NCBI GenBank assembly: GCA_000310025.1
Contig: FN649740.1
Span: forward strand, 1,869,415-1,933,414
Length of the DNA: 64,000 nucleotides
Reading direction: 5' to 3'
Source: Ectocarpus siliculosus
Taxonomy: Eukaryota; Sar; Phaeophyceae; Ectocarpales; Ectocarpaceae
Under the pieces are notes generated by a model that was not told where the DNA came from, ran no database searches, and was given only the letters and a program-made list of their open reading frames with translations. Positions 12,902 through 26,622 of this stretch are shown here, piece after piece. Both the position numbers and the translations under genes were made by a program. How positions within the stretch are numbered: position 1 is the stretch's first letter; each line of letters begins with the position of its first letter.

Positions 12902-14543
12902 CTCCGGCGGCTTCGACGGCTTCCCCGCGTCTCCACCCCTGCTGCCCCTGGCCGACGCGCCCCCCTTTTTCTGACCCCCCCGTCGGCCACCCTTCGCACC
13001 ACCACCACCACCACCATTCTCCTTCCGCGCCCTATCCGCCGCGTCTTCGCCGCTCTGCCTACCCGAACCGCCTCTCCCTCCTCCTTCTCCTTCTCCATCT
13101 CCTCCTCCTCCTCCCTCTCCGGCAGGAGCTACGGAGCGGGCACCACCACTGCCAGGCGGCGCGCCGGAGCGTTTCTCAGCGGGAACGCTGCTGCCACCGT
13201 CGCCGTCGCCTCTTCCCGGCCGCTTAGCCCCACCCTGCGCCTGCACCGCCGGCGAAGCAGCCTTCTGCCGACTCGCCCTCGACCCGCCTGCGATACCCTT
13301 GGAAGCCGCGACGGCCGCAACCGAGGCAGCGGTCGAGAAGGGAGGGGGGGCTGCTCCTCCTCCTCCTCCACCACCACCTCCTCCTCTTCCAAGCTTTGAT
13401 GGCGGCGGCGTCGAGTTCCTGCTGCCGCCGCTCCCGCTTCTAGGCGACGGCGCGTGGGACGCGCTGCCGCTGTTGCTCCTGCTGCAGTCCCCGCCGCCGG
13501 CGGCGCTCCGCGCCCGGGCGGCCGCCGGGTTGCGCTTGCCACGATCCTGCCTGCCGGCGGGCGAGTCCAAGCGTTGGTTGCTGCTGCTGCCGCTGCTGAT
13601 GCTGCTGCTGCCGCTGCTGCCCCGCTCCCCTCGGCGTCCACGCCCCCCGCTCGCGCTGCTACGACTGCCGCCTCTACCGCCGCGCGAGGCCGCCGCCGAG
13701 ACCGACACCGCCTTGGTCTTCGAGCCGGCATTGTCGTTGTTGTGATTGTTGCTGTTGTTGTTGTTGGCGGCGGCGGAGCCCTCCGGGGTACGGGCGGTGC
13801 TGCTTCTGTCTGTCCCGCTGGCGCTAGGTGCGCCGTTGTCGAGCCAGTTGAGCCGGCCTTCGAGTGAGTTCCCTCCGCCCCGCGACGGCGAGGGAAGGCG
13901 AACGCCTCCTCGGATCCTCGGCGGGGCCGGGTTTCGCGGCCTGCTCATGTTTGTGGTTTTTGTTACCAGAAGAGGCACGCAAGACAGAGATAGGGGGGGG
14001 CGTGAGGGTGGTGAAAACGTGGACGGAGGGGAGTGGGGCACCAGTAAAGCCTGTGGGGGCCCTGCCTAGGCACCTAGATCCCGGGACAATACAGATACTA
14101 CTTGCCAAGCAAGCGACACTCGTGATGTTCATACCCATGCCCTAGTGGGCGAGTCTAGGATCCAGTCGGGTGTTTGGAACTACCGAGTACTACTGTAGTA
14201 CTTCTAAAACGTTCTCATTCGCCGAAGAACGCGACCTTCTTCTTCTTCTTCTTTCGCCCTCCTCTACACCCTCCCAGCGCACCCGAGCGAGCTTCGACGC
14301 CCGGGGGACCAGCACAAAATATAGCTCTGACACCACAGCTTTACCCCCCTTTCTGTACCCACCGCACCGTACCTGCCGCCGTTGCCGTGACTGTTGCCCT
14401 GCCGTCGGTTGGGCCCTTGGTGGCCCTCGAGTTCCCCCGCCTGGCCAAACGGCGTCGCAGCAACTCCGCTGGATTGGGCACGGGCATCCCTCGCACCCGC
14501 TGGCGGTAGCGCTACCCCTCCTGCCGCTTCGCCAAAGGCCCGG

Positions 14544-14584
<41 letters not shown>

Positions 14585-17500
14585 GCCGTCCGCCCCTGCG
14601 AGGCCCTCTGCCGCCGTCTTGGTTCCATCACCGCCGCTTTGGCCACCGCCGCCGACGGCGAGCGGCTCCTCCCCCCCGCTGCCGACGACCTCGAGCAGCG
14701 CGAACATCTCCCTCACCCTGGCCACGCCTGCAGCCGCAGCAGATCCCTCTAGGCTGCCCGCGCCGGCGCTACCGTTAGCACCAGAAGCACCACCAGCAGC
14801 AGCAGCAGCAGAAGAAGCTGCACTGGTGCCGGAGTTCTTCTTTCCTGTCGCCGCAGACACATCCGGAGGCCGGGGATAATCCAGCCCAGCGGTGCCGCTA
14901 CCGACACCCGCTGCCACGCCACCCACGCCTCCGCCGCCGCCGCCGCCGTATCCTCCAGCCTCGCTAACTAAGCAGCCCGTGGTGCGGGTGCTGTTGTAGG
15001 CGGAGAGGGTACTCTCGAGGACCGCGAACTGGTGCCTGGCCTGGGACATGATGGCATGCTCGGCCTCCCGGTCCTCGGCTACTTCGCTGCGCAGCTGCTG
15101 CATCTTGGCGCGGAGCCCCGTCGTCTGGATTTTGTGTTTTGTAGGGAAAATCAATAAAAAAATGTACAGCAGGAGTCGGAGAGCAACCGATGGGAATCAT
15201 GAATAAGGACTTGTGCTTTTCGCGACAAGAAGAAGACAGATATCAACACAACTAACTCGGAGAGTAATCAACAGGAAACAAGCTTTGATCGCCCTTGTCG
15301 TTTCACTCAACTACTTCGTGCATTTCAAGCGAAGAGGCGCGGAAACGAATCAGGGACACGTACTAGGGGGTTGCCTGTACGATCCACGACATGAATGAAG
15401 AATTGGTACTGATAGGGGAGAGCACACGGGGTGCTCCTAAGAGGTAACCTTATCGCCAAAGGAAGACGTTGTTGCAGTACAGAATGTCCGATACGTCAAA
15501 ACATTCAAGTCTTGGGGTGTTGGGAGTTCTAACCAGGGTGGGCATGTCGAGCCCCTCGTACTCGACCAGCTCGTTCTCTACGGCCGCCACCTCGGCCTCC
15601 TCCGCCCTCGCACGCTCGCGCAGTCGCCGGACGCACTCCGCCTCCGTCTCAAGGTACGCCTGTTTGACGCACACGAGGAATGAATGGGATCAACGGGATA
15701 CTCATAGCCGTGCATGCCGTGGACGTTAGACCATTGACCTCGGGTACTCTCATGTAAGCCCATGCTGTAGTTCACTCACTACCGACCATGTAGGCACCAC
15801 CACACACAGCTGACCTAGACAACCGTTTTCCGTGCCGCTACTGGGCATTTAGAGGCCGGGTGAGACAGACGAACAGATGTCGTGGTGCACACCAAAGAAG
15901 AATCAGGCAACTTGAGAGGAATGCCTCTCAACGGTGAAGGCCAGGTGTTTCGTTTTCTTCACGGCATGGGGTCGATTCTGCCATTTTTGCTCTTCGCACG
16001 AGCTTGGACCAAGGATAGAGAGGCAGCCTTGAGGTAGGAGGGGGCGGAAAATACGGGAATGTGCCGACAACGGCACCATTTTTTCCCTCTGTTCGTCCGT
16101 CCACGCGTCTGTCCTGTCCCTGGATGTCACGCATAGTGCTACCTCTCTTGATTTGGACGTTAGATCGCTGACAACATCTGTGTTACCAAACACCTTAACA
16201 CGATGATGGTTCCATCGCTTGATATTATATTTAATAGTAAACAAAAGGCGAGAAGACAACAAGAAGGATAGCACGAGAAGGATGGAAAAGCACAAGAAGA
16301 GAATGAAGAACAAGAAGCCATGCTGCTTCAACTGAAGAAAAGTGAAACCAAAACCAAACCAATACACGGAGCGTTGATACCCCAGCCTACCTGCAACGAA
16401 TCCGTGTAAGCCCCCAGAGCGCTCGCAGACTGCGCCCCCCCGCCCCCCCCCGGAAACACGCCGCTCAAGGCCGACGCCAGCTGGGTTTCCAAGTATCTCC
16501 GGAGATTGGAGAAGATAGACGGGATGTTCTGGCACTCCCTGACATAGCTGGATTGAAGGAAGCGAGGAGGGGAAAGAAAATTAGACGTTGCACCGAAAAT
16601 ACCTGATCGCTCCCACGGAACAGATTGACGGGCAAGTTTCATCCAAGAGTAACGAAACGATTGGACCACGCCTCCGCAGGCGGAGACCCCGTCGGAAAAC
16701 CGTTACGCCGACGTCGTGGTGGTGGCGAGGGCATCGCTAGGCTGCCGAGTGATGCAGTCATGACAACGATAGCATCATCACGACCAACGACGACGACGAC
16801 ATCGACACCAACAACAACAACAACAACGACAACGCCGCCACCACCACCACCACCACCACCAGCTTCACGGCGTGAATAACGTCTCCACCCAACAAGCTAC
16901 CTGCGGCAACAACAATACTTTCGCCCGACCGCTATCCCCCGTTCATCGCGGTAAACCAGCCAGACACGATGCTTACCTGACTGCGTCCTCCCACTTCCTG
17001 AGCCTCTCGGCCTCCATCCCCCTCCGCTCTTCAAACTTTGCACGCGTCGCCCCCGCTTCGGCAAGCGCCCGCCCGCGTACCTGCTGCTCAGCTTCGATCA
17101 TTTCCTCCGCCTACATGTACAGAGGGAGGTCGGTCCAGCAGGGGAAGAGGGACTGAACACCATCATACAGGTCAGCATGGGGTACAAACTTCTTAATTTC
17201 GGGCATCAAGTACCCTCCAGACAGCGAGGGTCAAACGGACTTACAACCCCCCCGTCGTTCTCTCGCACACAAACACGCACGTGCACACCCACGTTTTAAC
17301 TCTTTGTAAATGTTTGTTTCCCTATTCGAGGGCCTATGTTGCTACTTGTTCCTCAATCGCCTTCTGTTCGTTGGTCAGCTCTGGTGGTAAGCGCGGTAGA
17401 CGAAGAATAATAGAAACACACGAATACCGATTTTAGTTGTCGTGCCCACTGAATGAACAAAAACACACACATGAAACACGCACACCAACTTCAGTTGATC

Positions 17501-20500
17501 CATGACCGCTAAGTGAAAAGAATCACACACAACAAGCACAAAACGCACACACAGCAGTTGTCGATGCCCACAAATAAGTGAAAGTAAACACACAAACAAT
17601 TAAAAAAACACGAACCGTTCTCAGCTGCTCCTGAATCTTCCTGCGCTGCTCCGCGAGCACGTCCAGCCTCGCGCCGCTCTCCGCAACGGCGGCGTCAAGG
17701 GGCTCGAGCTCCCTCTCCGCGTCCTCCTCGAGGCTCCGCAGACGAGCGCGGCACGCTTCCACCTCGTCCTTCCCCCGAGAGAGCTGCACCACCAACCCCT
17801 CCCCCGCCGCACCGCCACCGCCACCACCACCACCACCACGAACATCAATATCAACATCACCAGCACCAACAACAACATCACTAACAACAACAACACCACA
17901 ACGACCACCACCACTAACACATTCCGACGACGGCTTCGACTCAACCGCACAACAATCACCGCCTCCTCCCCCTCCTCCTCCTCCTCCTCCTCCTCCTCCT
18001 CCTCCCCCTCCACCACCACCACCACCGCCACAATCCTCCTCCTCTTCACCTTCCCCTCCTTCGTCCGCTGCAACCAGAGCGAGGGAAAGAGGGTGCGCCG
18101 CCCGCAGCAAGGCCCTCGAAAGATCCGGATCTTCCGACGGCGGGGATCCAGGCGGCGGCGGCGGCGGCGGCGGGTGCTGCTGCCGCTGTTGGTGCGACAT
18201 CGAAGAAGAGCTACCGTTGTTGTCATTGTTGTCCGCGGCTTGCGGTGGGTGGGGGCATGATGAAGACGGAGGGGTCGCCATGGAGGAAGTGACGATGCAG
18301 ACCTGACCCAACGCCGACGCCGCCTCGAGTCTCAACTCCCTGCTCTCAAAAATTGCGCACAGGGAGAAGGGGAGGGGCGAAGGAGAGAGGGGGGGGGAGG
18401 AGAGAAGGAGAGAGAGAGAGAGAGTGTATATGAGGGGGGGGTGAGAGAGGGAGAGAGAGAGAGAGAGAGTAGGAGCGCGAACCCAAAAACTCAATCAACT
18501 TCCACGGATGCATACGGAGTTTGAAAACGTATGCATGCTAGTTTTCGTTGAGACATGGGACAGAAACAGAGACAGCGAGAAAGAAGAAAAAAAAAAGCAT
18601 GTGAAAAACAAGTACTTTGAGAGGGCCTGAAAATACCGAAGGTGGACTCTGTTGGATAGGAACAAAATCTCGACATCGTAGCGTATGGTCACTACACGAA
18701 AGCACCACTAGGCCGCTCCAACACACAGGACATACGAAATGATACCTAGAGAAAATGGGTGGGATGGGGGGGCACATGTAGCACCAGTGTACTTAGCGGG
18801 GGGGAAGCGTAAATCAGTCAAAATAGCAATAGGGACAGAGTTTTCTGCAACGCGCGGCACTACTGACTGCTGTTTCTCAGGAGGACCAAACCAGTGCACT
18901 CAGCCAACTACCCCAACCAAGCCCCATTGTTTTAGCTCAATCAAGTGCCAACCCGTTACCTCTGCCGGAAGAGCTCCTGCATCGGGATACCCCGCTTTCC
19001 CGGTACGCCACCGCCGCCGCCGATGCCGTTGCATTTAGCCGAGGCCGCCGCTGCCATGGCGGATATGCCAGCGGCGGCGGCGGCTCGCTGCTCCACCCGA
19101 AGGGCTTCCTTCCGGTGAGCCCGCAGCTCGTCCACCTAAACCACAGCAAAAAAAAATAGGGAGAAAATATGGAATCAAAATGTTTGGTCAATAAACCGTA
19201 GGAGAGTAGTGGTGGTGGTGGGACGACAAGAAGAAAAAAAAAAAATCAAGGAGAAAAAAAAAAGACGACCGACAATCGAGAAAAGCTGTCATAGCCTCAC
19301 CCCAAAAAACAAAAAGCAGCAGAATAATTATGCCTTGAGAATGAGCTCGCACGGCTTCCCCGTGGGTCACACGAAGTAAGAAAAATGCAAAAATCCTCGC
19401 CAAAGAAACTTACCAGCTTCTGGGACAGCAGGCGCGCGGCATCCGGGGTCAGGGGAACGCCGTCGCCGTGCGAACACAAACGCCGGACAGAGGTTACCAA
19501 CTCCCAGCAGTGCCAGCCCACCGCTTGGGCGCCTGGGTTGTCACCGTCGGGGGCACCGCCATCCTGCTCTCGTGACAAGGGGGGCCGGGTGCGGGGGGTG
19601 GTACTCATGTTTTCGTATGCCGTAGTTGTTAGACCGTTGACCACGTGTCCTCGAGAGGACGCAGGGGGGCGTACTCAATTTTGCATGCCGTAGTTGTTAG
19701 ACCATTGACCATGCGTCCTCGAGAGGACGGAGCATTGTGCCCACAGGACCGATCCCCATCGGCCAATCGTTCCTTCCCGCTTTTTTTTGCCAACAGGTGG
19801 CTCAATCAATTTTTCCTTATCCTATCTATCCTGTCGATACCACAAGGGGGGGGGCATGTAGATGGAAGGGATAAGGGGGAGATGGGGGTCGTATGGGCTG
19901 CCGGAGATGGCACGGGTTGCTCGGAGCCCCACCCGAACCTTACGATTTTGAGGTACATAGGCTATAGTTTATTTTTGGGGTGCAGTTGAACAAGACAGAT
20001 AAGAGGCAGTACAAGCTTGCCCTCTTCTTGTGTCGCGGTGAGCGCTCTAGTAGTGCTGACGTGCTGCCTCTACTTGTCTCCTTTAGTGCTACTCCAGGGC
20101 CCAAACCAAGTGTAGCTACGTGGCAAATGCCAGTTACGGCAAAGAACCACTCGATGGTGGCGGCAAAGAATTTTCAGCACGCACTCGCACCAAGACTAAA
20201 TAGACGGGCGTCTTGCCGGCAGACCGGCGCGCGAAACTCGTGGCTGTGCTTTGCAGCCGGGGCATCTGCCGTGGTGCCCTCTCAAACGACGACAAAAGAA
20301 AAACAAAAGACCAGACGAACCTTTGTTGCCCGCCGCTAAAAGCAAACACAACACGCATAAAAAGACCCCCTACGTACCCGGCGACCGCAGACGCAGCGCA
20401 ACGAAAAACCTCGAGACCGGCGCTGCTACACCGCACCAACTTTAAAACACACCAAGGCTAAGACACAGGAACACGCCTCACTCACCAGGTTGGGCATCGC

Positions 20501-23500
20501 CCAGCGCAGCAGATCGTCCAGCCCGGCCCTCGCCTCCCCCAACAAACCTTCCTCATCCCCCTGCTGCTGCTGCTGCTGCTGCTGCTGGCCATTTCCAACG
20601 TCACCACCGCTACCACCACCGGTGGACATCGTTCCTGTCGTTGCCGAAGCGAGGAGAAGCAGCTTCTCGAAAACGGCTGGCAGCGCGGCGGAATCAAACA
20701 GGGGGGACAGCGGCTCGACGGCGCTTACCCCGGGCGGCCGCAGGAGGAGGCGGCGGTGGGCGGCCCACTTTCCCATCGCGACCAGGGCCGCCCCTGTGTT
20801 TTTTCCCGACGCGATCGATTCCAGTGTACCCTGGTCGGTTTGCATCAAGAGTTTGGCGGGGGGGTTGGTGTGTCGGGCTGTCGTGATTGGTCGACTTGCT
20901 CAACCATGGAACCTTGGCTCCACCGGGTTGAGGCAACCTCTACACCCTTTACGCTTGTAGAACCCTCCCTTGCTGATGAATGAGTGTGTGTGCGGGGGCG
21001 TGCAAGGATTGATGGACTCACGCTTTCCTATTTTTTCCGTCCGACCACTCCCTCTTCTCTTCATTCTCCTCCTTGCGTCTCGCTTTCACGACAAGCCACA
21101 ACCAGCCGTAGGCAGAGTCGAAGAAAATAACAACAATACGGATCGCATCCGCAACCGAACCACCCGTCTCCTCGCCCCAACCACGCATGCTACATATACC
21201 CTCCGCCTAGAGACTGCGGAGCCTGATCTCCAGATTCTTTCTCTCACCTCTATCGTCTGCGCACGAGGAACCGTCGCCCCGCTTGCCGAAATTGGTTTCG
21301 CTGTCTCCATCTCCCTGTCGCCACCCTCCCCGCCACCGCCACCGCCACCGCGGTCACCACCGCTGTGCTGTCTCGAAGACGAGGCAAGGCAGCCGCCGCC
21401 GCCGCCGCCGTCGTCGGCGTCGACGTGACCGTTAGCGTGCGCCGCGCGGCACTCATGATCTAGACCCCGCCCTCCGCTGGCCGTGGCAGGGCCAGCGTGT
21501 CCGTCGCCGCCGCGGCCGCCACTGACGCCGCTGCCGCCGCCGCTGCCGTTGTCATTCATGTCTCTGCCCAGGGAGTGGGGCACAGCCGGCCCCGACTCCG
21601 CTCCTCCACCCACGTCTCCGCAAGGAACAAGGGGAGAAGCTGTGGTATCTTCGCGACCTTCGCCGCCGCCGTTGTTGCCGCTGTGAGCGGAAGATTCAGA
21701 AGAAGAAGGGCGCGACTCGTATCGGAGCTGGTGTTCAACGGTGTCAGGGTCGTCAAAGGAGACGCCAACGCCGCCCATCTCCCACCTTCAGAGAGAAACA
21801 GTAGTGGAGTGCACGAGGGCGGTCGCCGGAGGGGGCCGAAGGATAGGACGAGGCAGGGGGGGGGGGGAGAGTAACAAGGTGGGGGGGGGGGGTGAGCGAA
21901 AGGGAGGTGACCAAAGGCAGGGAATAGTTCATAAGCGGGAGGCGTTGTGTATCTGGCACCAACAACGTTGCTCGCCACCACGGTTGGAGGCGCGCGTAGG
22001 CCAGCCGCAGTTACGCCTGCATGCTTGTTCTCGCATTGTCGACCGTTTCCACCGCACGGTGGGCTTCTCGTGTCACCGCCCTGAACACTTGTATGCTGTG
22101 AAGAAGAAGTATGCCTTAAGAACCGTTGCTTACAAACGGTTTTGGTGCGCTGTTTCTCTCTCGATCTGGACAGGGGAGGAGGAGATACTGTAAAACAACA
22201 GAGTAGGAGAAGACAGACATTGTGTATCCCCCCCTAAGAGAGATAGCGAGGCTGGCTCGTTGCGTACCGCTACAAGTGGCGTCAGTAGCACTCCCATCCC
22301 TTCGAACGGCGAGTACAGGACAGTTACGCTTTATTTGGTCGGAAAGTGTCGTTCATGCCTGGGCAGCGCTTCCCTCTTACGTGCCGTATTCTACCTCTGT
22401 AGTATGTGTTGCCTTGTGGCTCCTCTGCGAGGCTAAGCTCTGCCCGACAGCGGCGCACCGGAGTTTGGTTTTTTGTGTCAGGACTTATTTCTTCTGGTCT
22501 GCTGATATGTGTGCGGAGATTCTGGGGAGACAAAGGTAGAACAAAACAGAGCAACTGAAAGATAGAACGGTAGGCGAAACGGACCCACAAATGACCAGAC
22601 AAGCAGCCGAAGACTGCGGCCCGTTGCCACCAGCAATAACATTTCACCCATCGGTTGAAAGAAATCTTGTAGTGCCCTCGAGAAGAAAACACAAAACATG
22701 AGGAGAGGGAGGAAGGGGCGATGAAGGGGTACGGAGGAGGGGCGAGAATAACCGTAGCAGGCAAGCGGTAGATGCTCTCACATTCCCTCGATAACCTTCT
22801 TGACATCCTGCGCGTTGTAGCCCCTCCTGCAAACCGTCAGGAGAGTGCGTGCAACGGCGTCCCTGCTGCGCACGTCCCAAGCCTGTAGTGTTGAACAAAA
22901 AAATCAACGAAAATGCGAAGGAGAGGGGAAACGAGAGTGTGCGGACAGCACAAGGGACAAGTGCTTGAAAGTGCATCAAGACGAGAAGATAACAGGCACC
23001 ACCGTGCCACAATGACGCAAGACACACCGACGACCACTCTCCCGCAACAGCAACAGGCGATGACGCTAGTTTAGCGACATCAGGCATGGTTGTGTCCAGG
23101 ACAAACAGGCGCTGTGTGACCATACCGAGGCCCTCCCCCCAAACAACCAAACCCGAGACATTTCTCAAGGATTGAGCTGGCCCCCATGGTGACTCCTATT
23201 TCACAAAGTTAAGCTAGCCTCTCATCCGGACTCCCAAAATCGAACACGGTCGCTACCGAAAAATGCCTTGACTTGGCATGTCCCCCAAACGCACGAGGTG
23301 GCCAAGACCGCAGCCCATTCAGAAACACACATCGAAGCCCCCTATGTCGATACCCTACGCAGTAGGTGCCGCGACAACATTTCTACACACACGCGTTGTT
23401 AAAGTTCAACACTAAGCGGAGGTCTCTTTGAAAGGAGCAAACGTACCACGGACTACCCCCCCCGTGTTAATGTCAATGCTCATGTAAAGAACGGGATCCA

Positions 23501-24352
23501 ACTAGAGTTGAGGTATGTCTCCGATCTCCAAAGTTCTTTGACAATTGTGTGTAGGTTTTTTACTTCCATGGACGTAGTATTGACTGCTATGAAAGTATTG
23601 ACTTCCATGGAATTTGGTTGACTTTTGACTTTCATGGAAGCTTGCCAATGATTCCATGAAAGTGTGGGTATGTCTCTGAACACAATATTGGTCCTCTGTC
23701 TCGAGAGGGATGCAGATTCAACGAGCTGTCACAGGCCTCACAGGCAAGCCAAATACTTTGAACATACCCCGGCGTATCCTCCGCCGCTGGAAGCAATAAC
23801 TGCTATTTTCGTACCTCCTGTCCAGAGTACCCAGACGATCCCAGTCCGACCGAATCAAGCAGCGCCATGTCGTCGAGGCCGGCCGGGTCAAGCGGCTCTC
23901 CCCCTTGGCCGGAACTCCTTCCCAAAGAGGGGCGCCCCGTGACGAGATGAGCAGCAGGGGGGGGGGGGGAGGTAGCCGCCTTGCTAACCTTGAGTACCTC
24001 TTCACCAGCCTCCGATTCTGACATTGCTGTGCCTCCTCCTTCTCCTCCTCCAGCCGCCGAGCCTTGGCCTCTTGCCGCAACCTCAGCTGATGGCGCCATT
24101 TTCTCTTCTCCCGCGGCGTTGTTGGTGGCAGTAGTAGGCGTTGTTGTCGTTATTGTTGCCGATGGCAATGCTGCTGGCGTCCCGTCGGCGGTGCCGGAGG
24201 CCTCTGCACCCCTTGCGCCGTATTCACCATCATCACTACCGGTGCCTTCAGAGTCAGATGCAGCGGAAGCCCCGCCCTCGCCGTTCTCAGCACCGCCTCT
24301 CGCCGCCACACCTTCCTCCTCGCCAGGAACGCCTCGTGCCCTTACCTTCGCG

Positions 24353-24391
<39 letters not shown>

Positions 24392-26145
24392 CCTTGCTCG
24401 AAAGAAGGAGCAGCGGGGAGCCTGGCGGGGCTGTTGGGCTGCTGGGTGTCATTTTTTTTCTTGACCATCTTTGCCGCCGCCGCCCCCGTTGTCTCGCTGC
24501 CGCTGCCGCCGCTACGGCTGGGTGGACGACCGGTGGGCGAAGGAGACCCAGCCTCATCTTCCGAGCCGTTGTCCACGTCGAGGACCCTAAAAAAATGGTC
24601 GCCGCCACCGCCGCCGTCAAGACGCACCATCGTTCGTTTTTGCGCGATGGGATCGAAGTCAGGGTATTGTTTGATGAATTCTGAGGGCGCTCTGCTGGGC
24701 GGGTGGTTCAGCAGTAGTTTTGGTGCGGTTCAACATGATGGCCTTTTTCCTCGCGTGACGGGTGGAGTGCTTGATGATCGGGCGTTACTATCGACATAGA
24801 GTGTGTCGTCGATGGCGGGCAACACGAGCTGCGGCGGCAGGCAAAGCAGCGCGGCATTCATCACGTAGGCTAGACTGCTGTGGAGCACGCGGACTTTGCC
24901 TTCTTCAGAGAGGAAACGGGGTCTCAGGCATGCGCCCACACCCTCGTGCAATTTGGAGAACTTGAGGGTGCAACTACAGCAGTACATATGTTCAATTTAA
25001 TTTCTCATAAACTGTAAGAACTTGGAACACCCCCACACTAAACCCAAATATTCTCTGTTGTATGTGGTTTCCTCTCACCAGAGAGGGACTAAAGCCGCGA
25101 CGGTTAGACCAGGATGCCCACAAACAAGCGGATAGGTCAGCGAAATTGGTGGCGCGTTGTGTGTAACTAACGTTTGCGCCGGCCAGCGAGGAGCCTCCTC
25201 AAACGCTCTACCTGTACCTGTCTGTATGTACGAGAGCACTTGAGTGTGCATCCATGGACTATAGCATACAACAGAAAAACGAACGGTTGCATTATTGTGC
25301 CGAAGGTGAATTGCAACGCCAACGCTTCCTTCCGCCGCACCCGGTTGGTCAACAACCCTGGTTGAAACAATGCAATATTATTGCAGTATCGACGTAGCAG
25401 CAGTGATACGTTGTAGGTGCGTACTTGTAGCTGCCCAGAGGCATCGAGAGAGCATGGTACATATACTGGGTAGCTCCCTCTCCGTCTCCGCCCCCCCCCC
25501 CATCTCTCTCTGGAGTATGTAGGGTACACACTATTTCAATTCACCCTATGGCAAAAAAGAAGGAGGGTCTTTGTCTTACCCGTCATTTCATCAGGCTACA
25601 AACACTCTTCTGTGTTCTACGATGTACACGAGCACTCACACCTGTAGAGTTGTGGTGCGAATGAGCAGAAAGGCAAGTTGATCTCTGAGCGAACGCTCGG
25701 CACTGCTGCGGTACAGAATCGCGCCGAGCAGCGAGACAACGGCTGGCTGGTTGTGCTCCAGAACGCTGGTTGGGGTGTGGTTCGACCGTAAGAGAAAGAT
25801 CACAAAAAAAAAATTCGACCAGCACAGACGAGTCCGCACGTGGTGGTACGAGAAAGAATTTTCGAGAGGCCGCCTCCTGCTGGAGGAGTGTCATCACACG
25901 TGCCCACCCCCCTCGTCTTGTGACATCTGTAGCTAGGGTGGTGCCTCCTCAAGAGAGGACACCCGAGATGGAGGACTGATCAACCTTTTTGACATGTTTT
26001 TGAGGCAGCGGGGGGGCAGGCGGGCTTACTTGGATCCTGGCTCTTCGGGGTTTTTCGTTTTTCGACCTGCTCTCTTTTCGACGACGACTGCTGCTCACCC
26101 TTCCGGGAACGCCGTCCCCATAGGCGCACCGTGGTACGACCCCAT
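12902..26145 (-). CDS. Very long coiled-coil and low-complexity protein, function unknown (3' end not found)
   Basis: Fifteen exons on the minus strand join with matching phase: 26145-26099, 25765-25640, 24973-24789, 24680-23815, 22882-22782, 21785-21248, 20830-20486, 19563-19414, 19135-18960, 18339-17616, 17110-16977, 16538-16391, 15659-15534, 15124-14373 and 13940-12902. They give about 1,819 residues, and the last ends at a GAG/GTGAGT donor, so more follows. In order the protein has a helical N-terminal region (about residues 1-130), an acidic Ser/Ala/Gly-rich region with Q12, a short UBA-like helical segment (exon 5, weak), Gly-rich stretches, polyQ, charged heptad-like segments in exons 9-14 (for example AYLETEAECVRRLRERARAE), a polyasparagine tract, and a basic Ser/Gly/Arg-rich tail. 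I do not recognise the family; a cytoskeletal or centrosomal scaffold is possible. The exon 2 and exon 10 donors are less certain. Confidence 0.72.
15690..15765 (-). repeat. Dispersed intron element, copy C
   Basis: The core GAGGTCAATGGTCTAACG and CGGCATGCACGGCTATGAG lies in the intron just upstream of the exon starting at 15659, sense to the gene. A weak resemblance between the sequence before the element and the exon start could be a decayed duplication. Confidence 0.7.
19604..19740 (-). repeat. Dispersed intron element, tandem copies D1 and D2
   Basis: Two copies in tandem, each with GTCAAYGGTCTAACAACTAC and CGGCAT, are separated by GTCCTCTCGAGGAC palindromes. They lie immediately upstream of the acceptor at 19564, sense to the coiled-coil gene. 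Confidence 0.75.
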
Positions 26146-26622
26146 CAGCGCTGCTGGATCGCAGGTATGCCTTGGGGTGCCGGAGACGTCTCCTTGAGAT
26201 TCCTTTCCTTCCGGAGACAGAGTGTGGAACAGCGAAGAGCAGAGAGGACCAGCGGAGCAAGGAGCAAGAGAGAGAGAGAAAGAAGAAGAGACCACCAGCA
26301 AGACGAGGAGACCGGAGATGGGGGGCACGCGGTGGAGATGCGGGGTACGAAGTATTCGTTTTTCGCGCGAGAAATCCCCCCATGTGCTTGGTGCTGTGCA
26401 TGCGACCCAGCACACGGGAGTTTATCATTCGTTATTCGTTGCAGAGCGCTGTGGACAGAGCATTGGCCAGCCGACAGGCATACCAAGGGAAAGGCCGTGA
26501 GCGAGGTTGTCAGCGAGGGATAGAGAAAAGAGAGAGGACGCGAGGTGGACGAGGAGAAACAAGAGAGCAGCGAGACTACACAGCACACTAAGCTGCTTCG
26601 CGGTGTGCAAGTAAGCTTTTCA
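26146..26622. promoter_or_regulatory. Divergent intergenic region shared by two genes
   Basis: Only 477 bp separate the predicted starts of the coiled-coil gene (leftward) and anthranilate synthase (rightward), so a bidirectional promoter is likely. I see no clear TATA box. The leftward start is itself a prediction, so the spacing could change if an upstream exon exists. Confidence 0.4.

Noticed and set aside
12794-13745. Arg/Pro/Leu-rich plus-strand ORFs
   Set aside because: They are antisense to the Gly/Ser/Arg-rich last exon of the coiled-coil gene and show no splice or family support.
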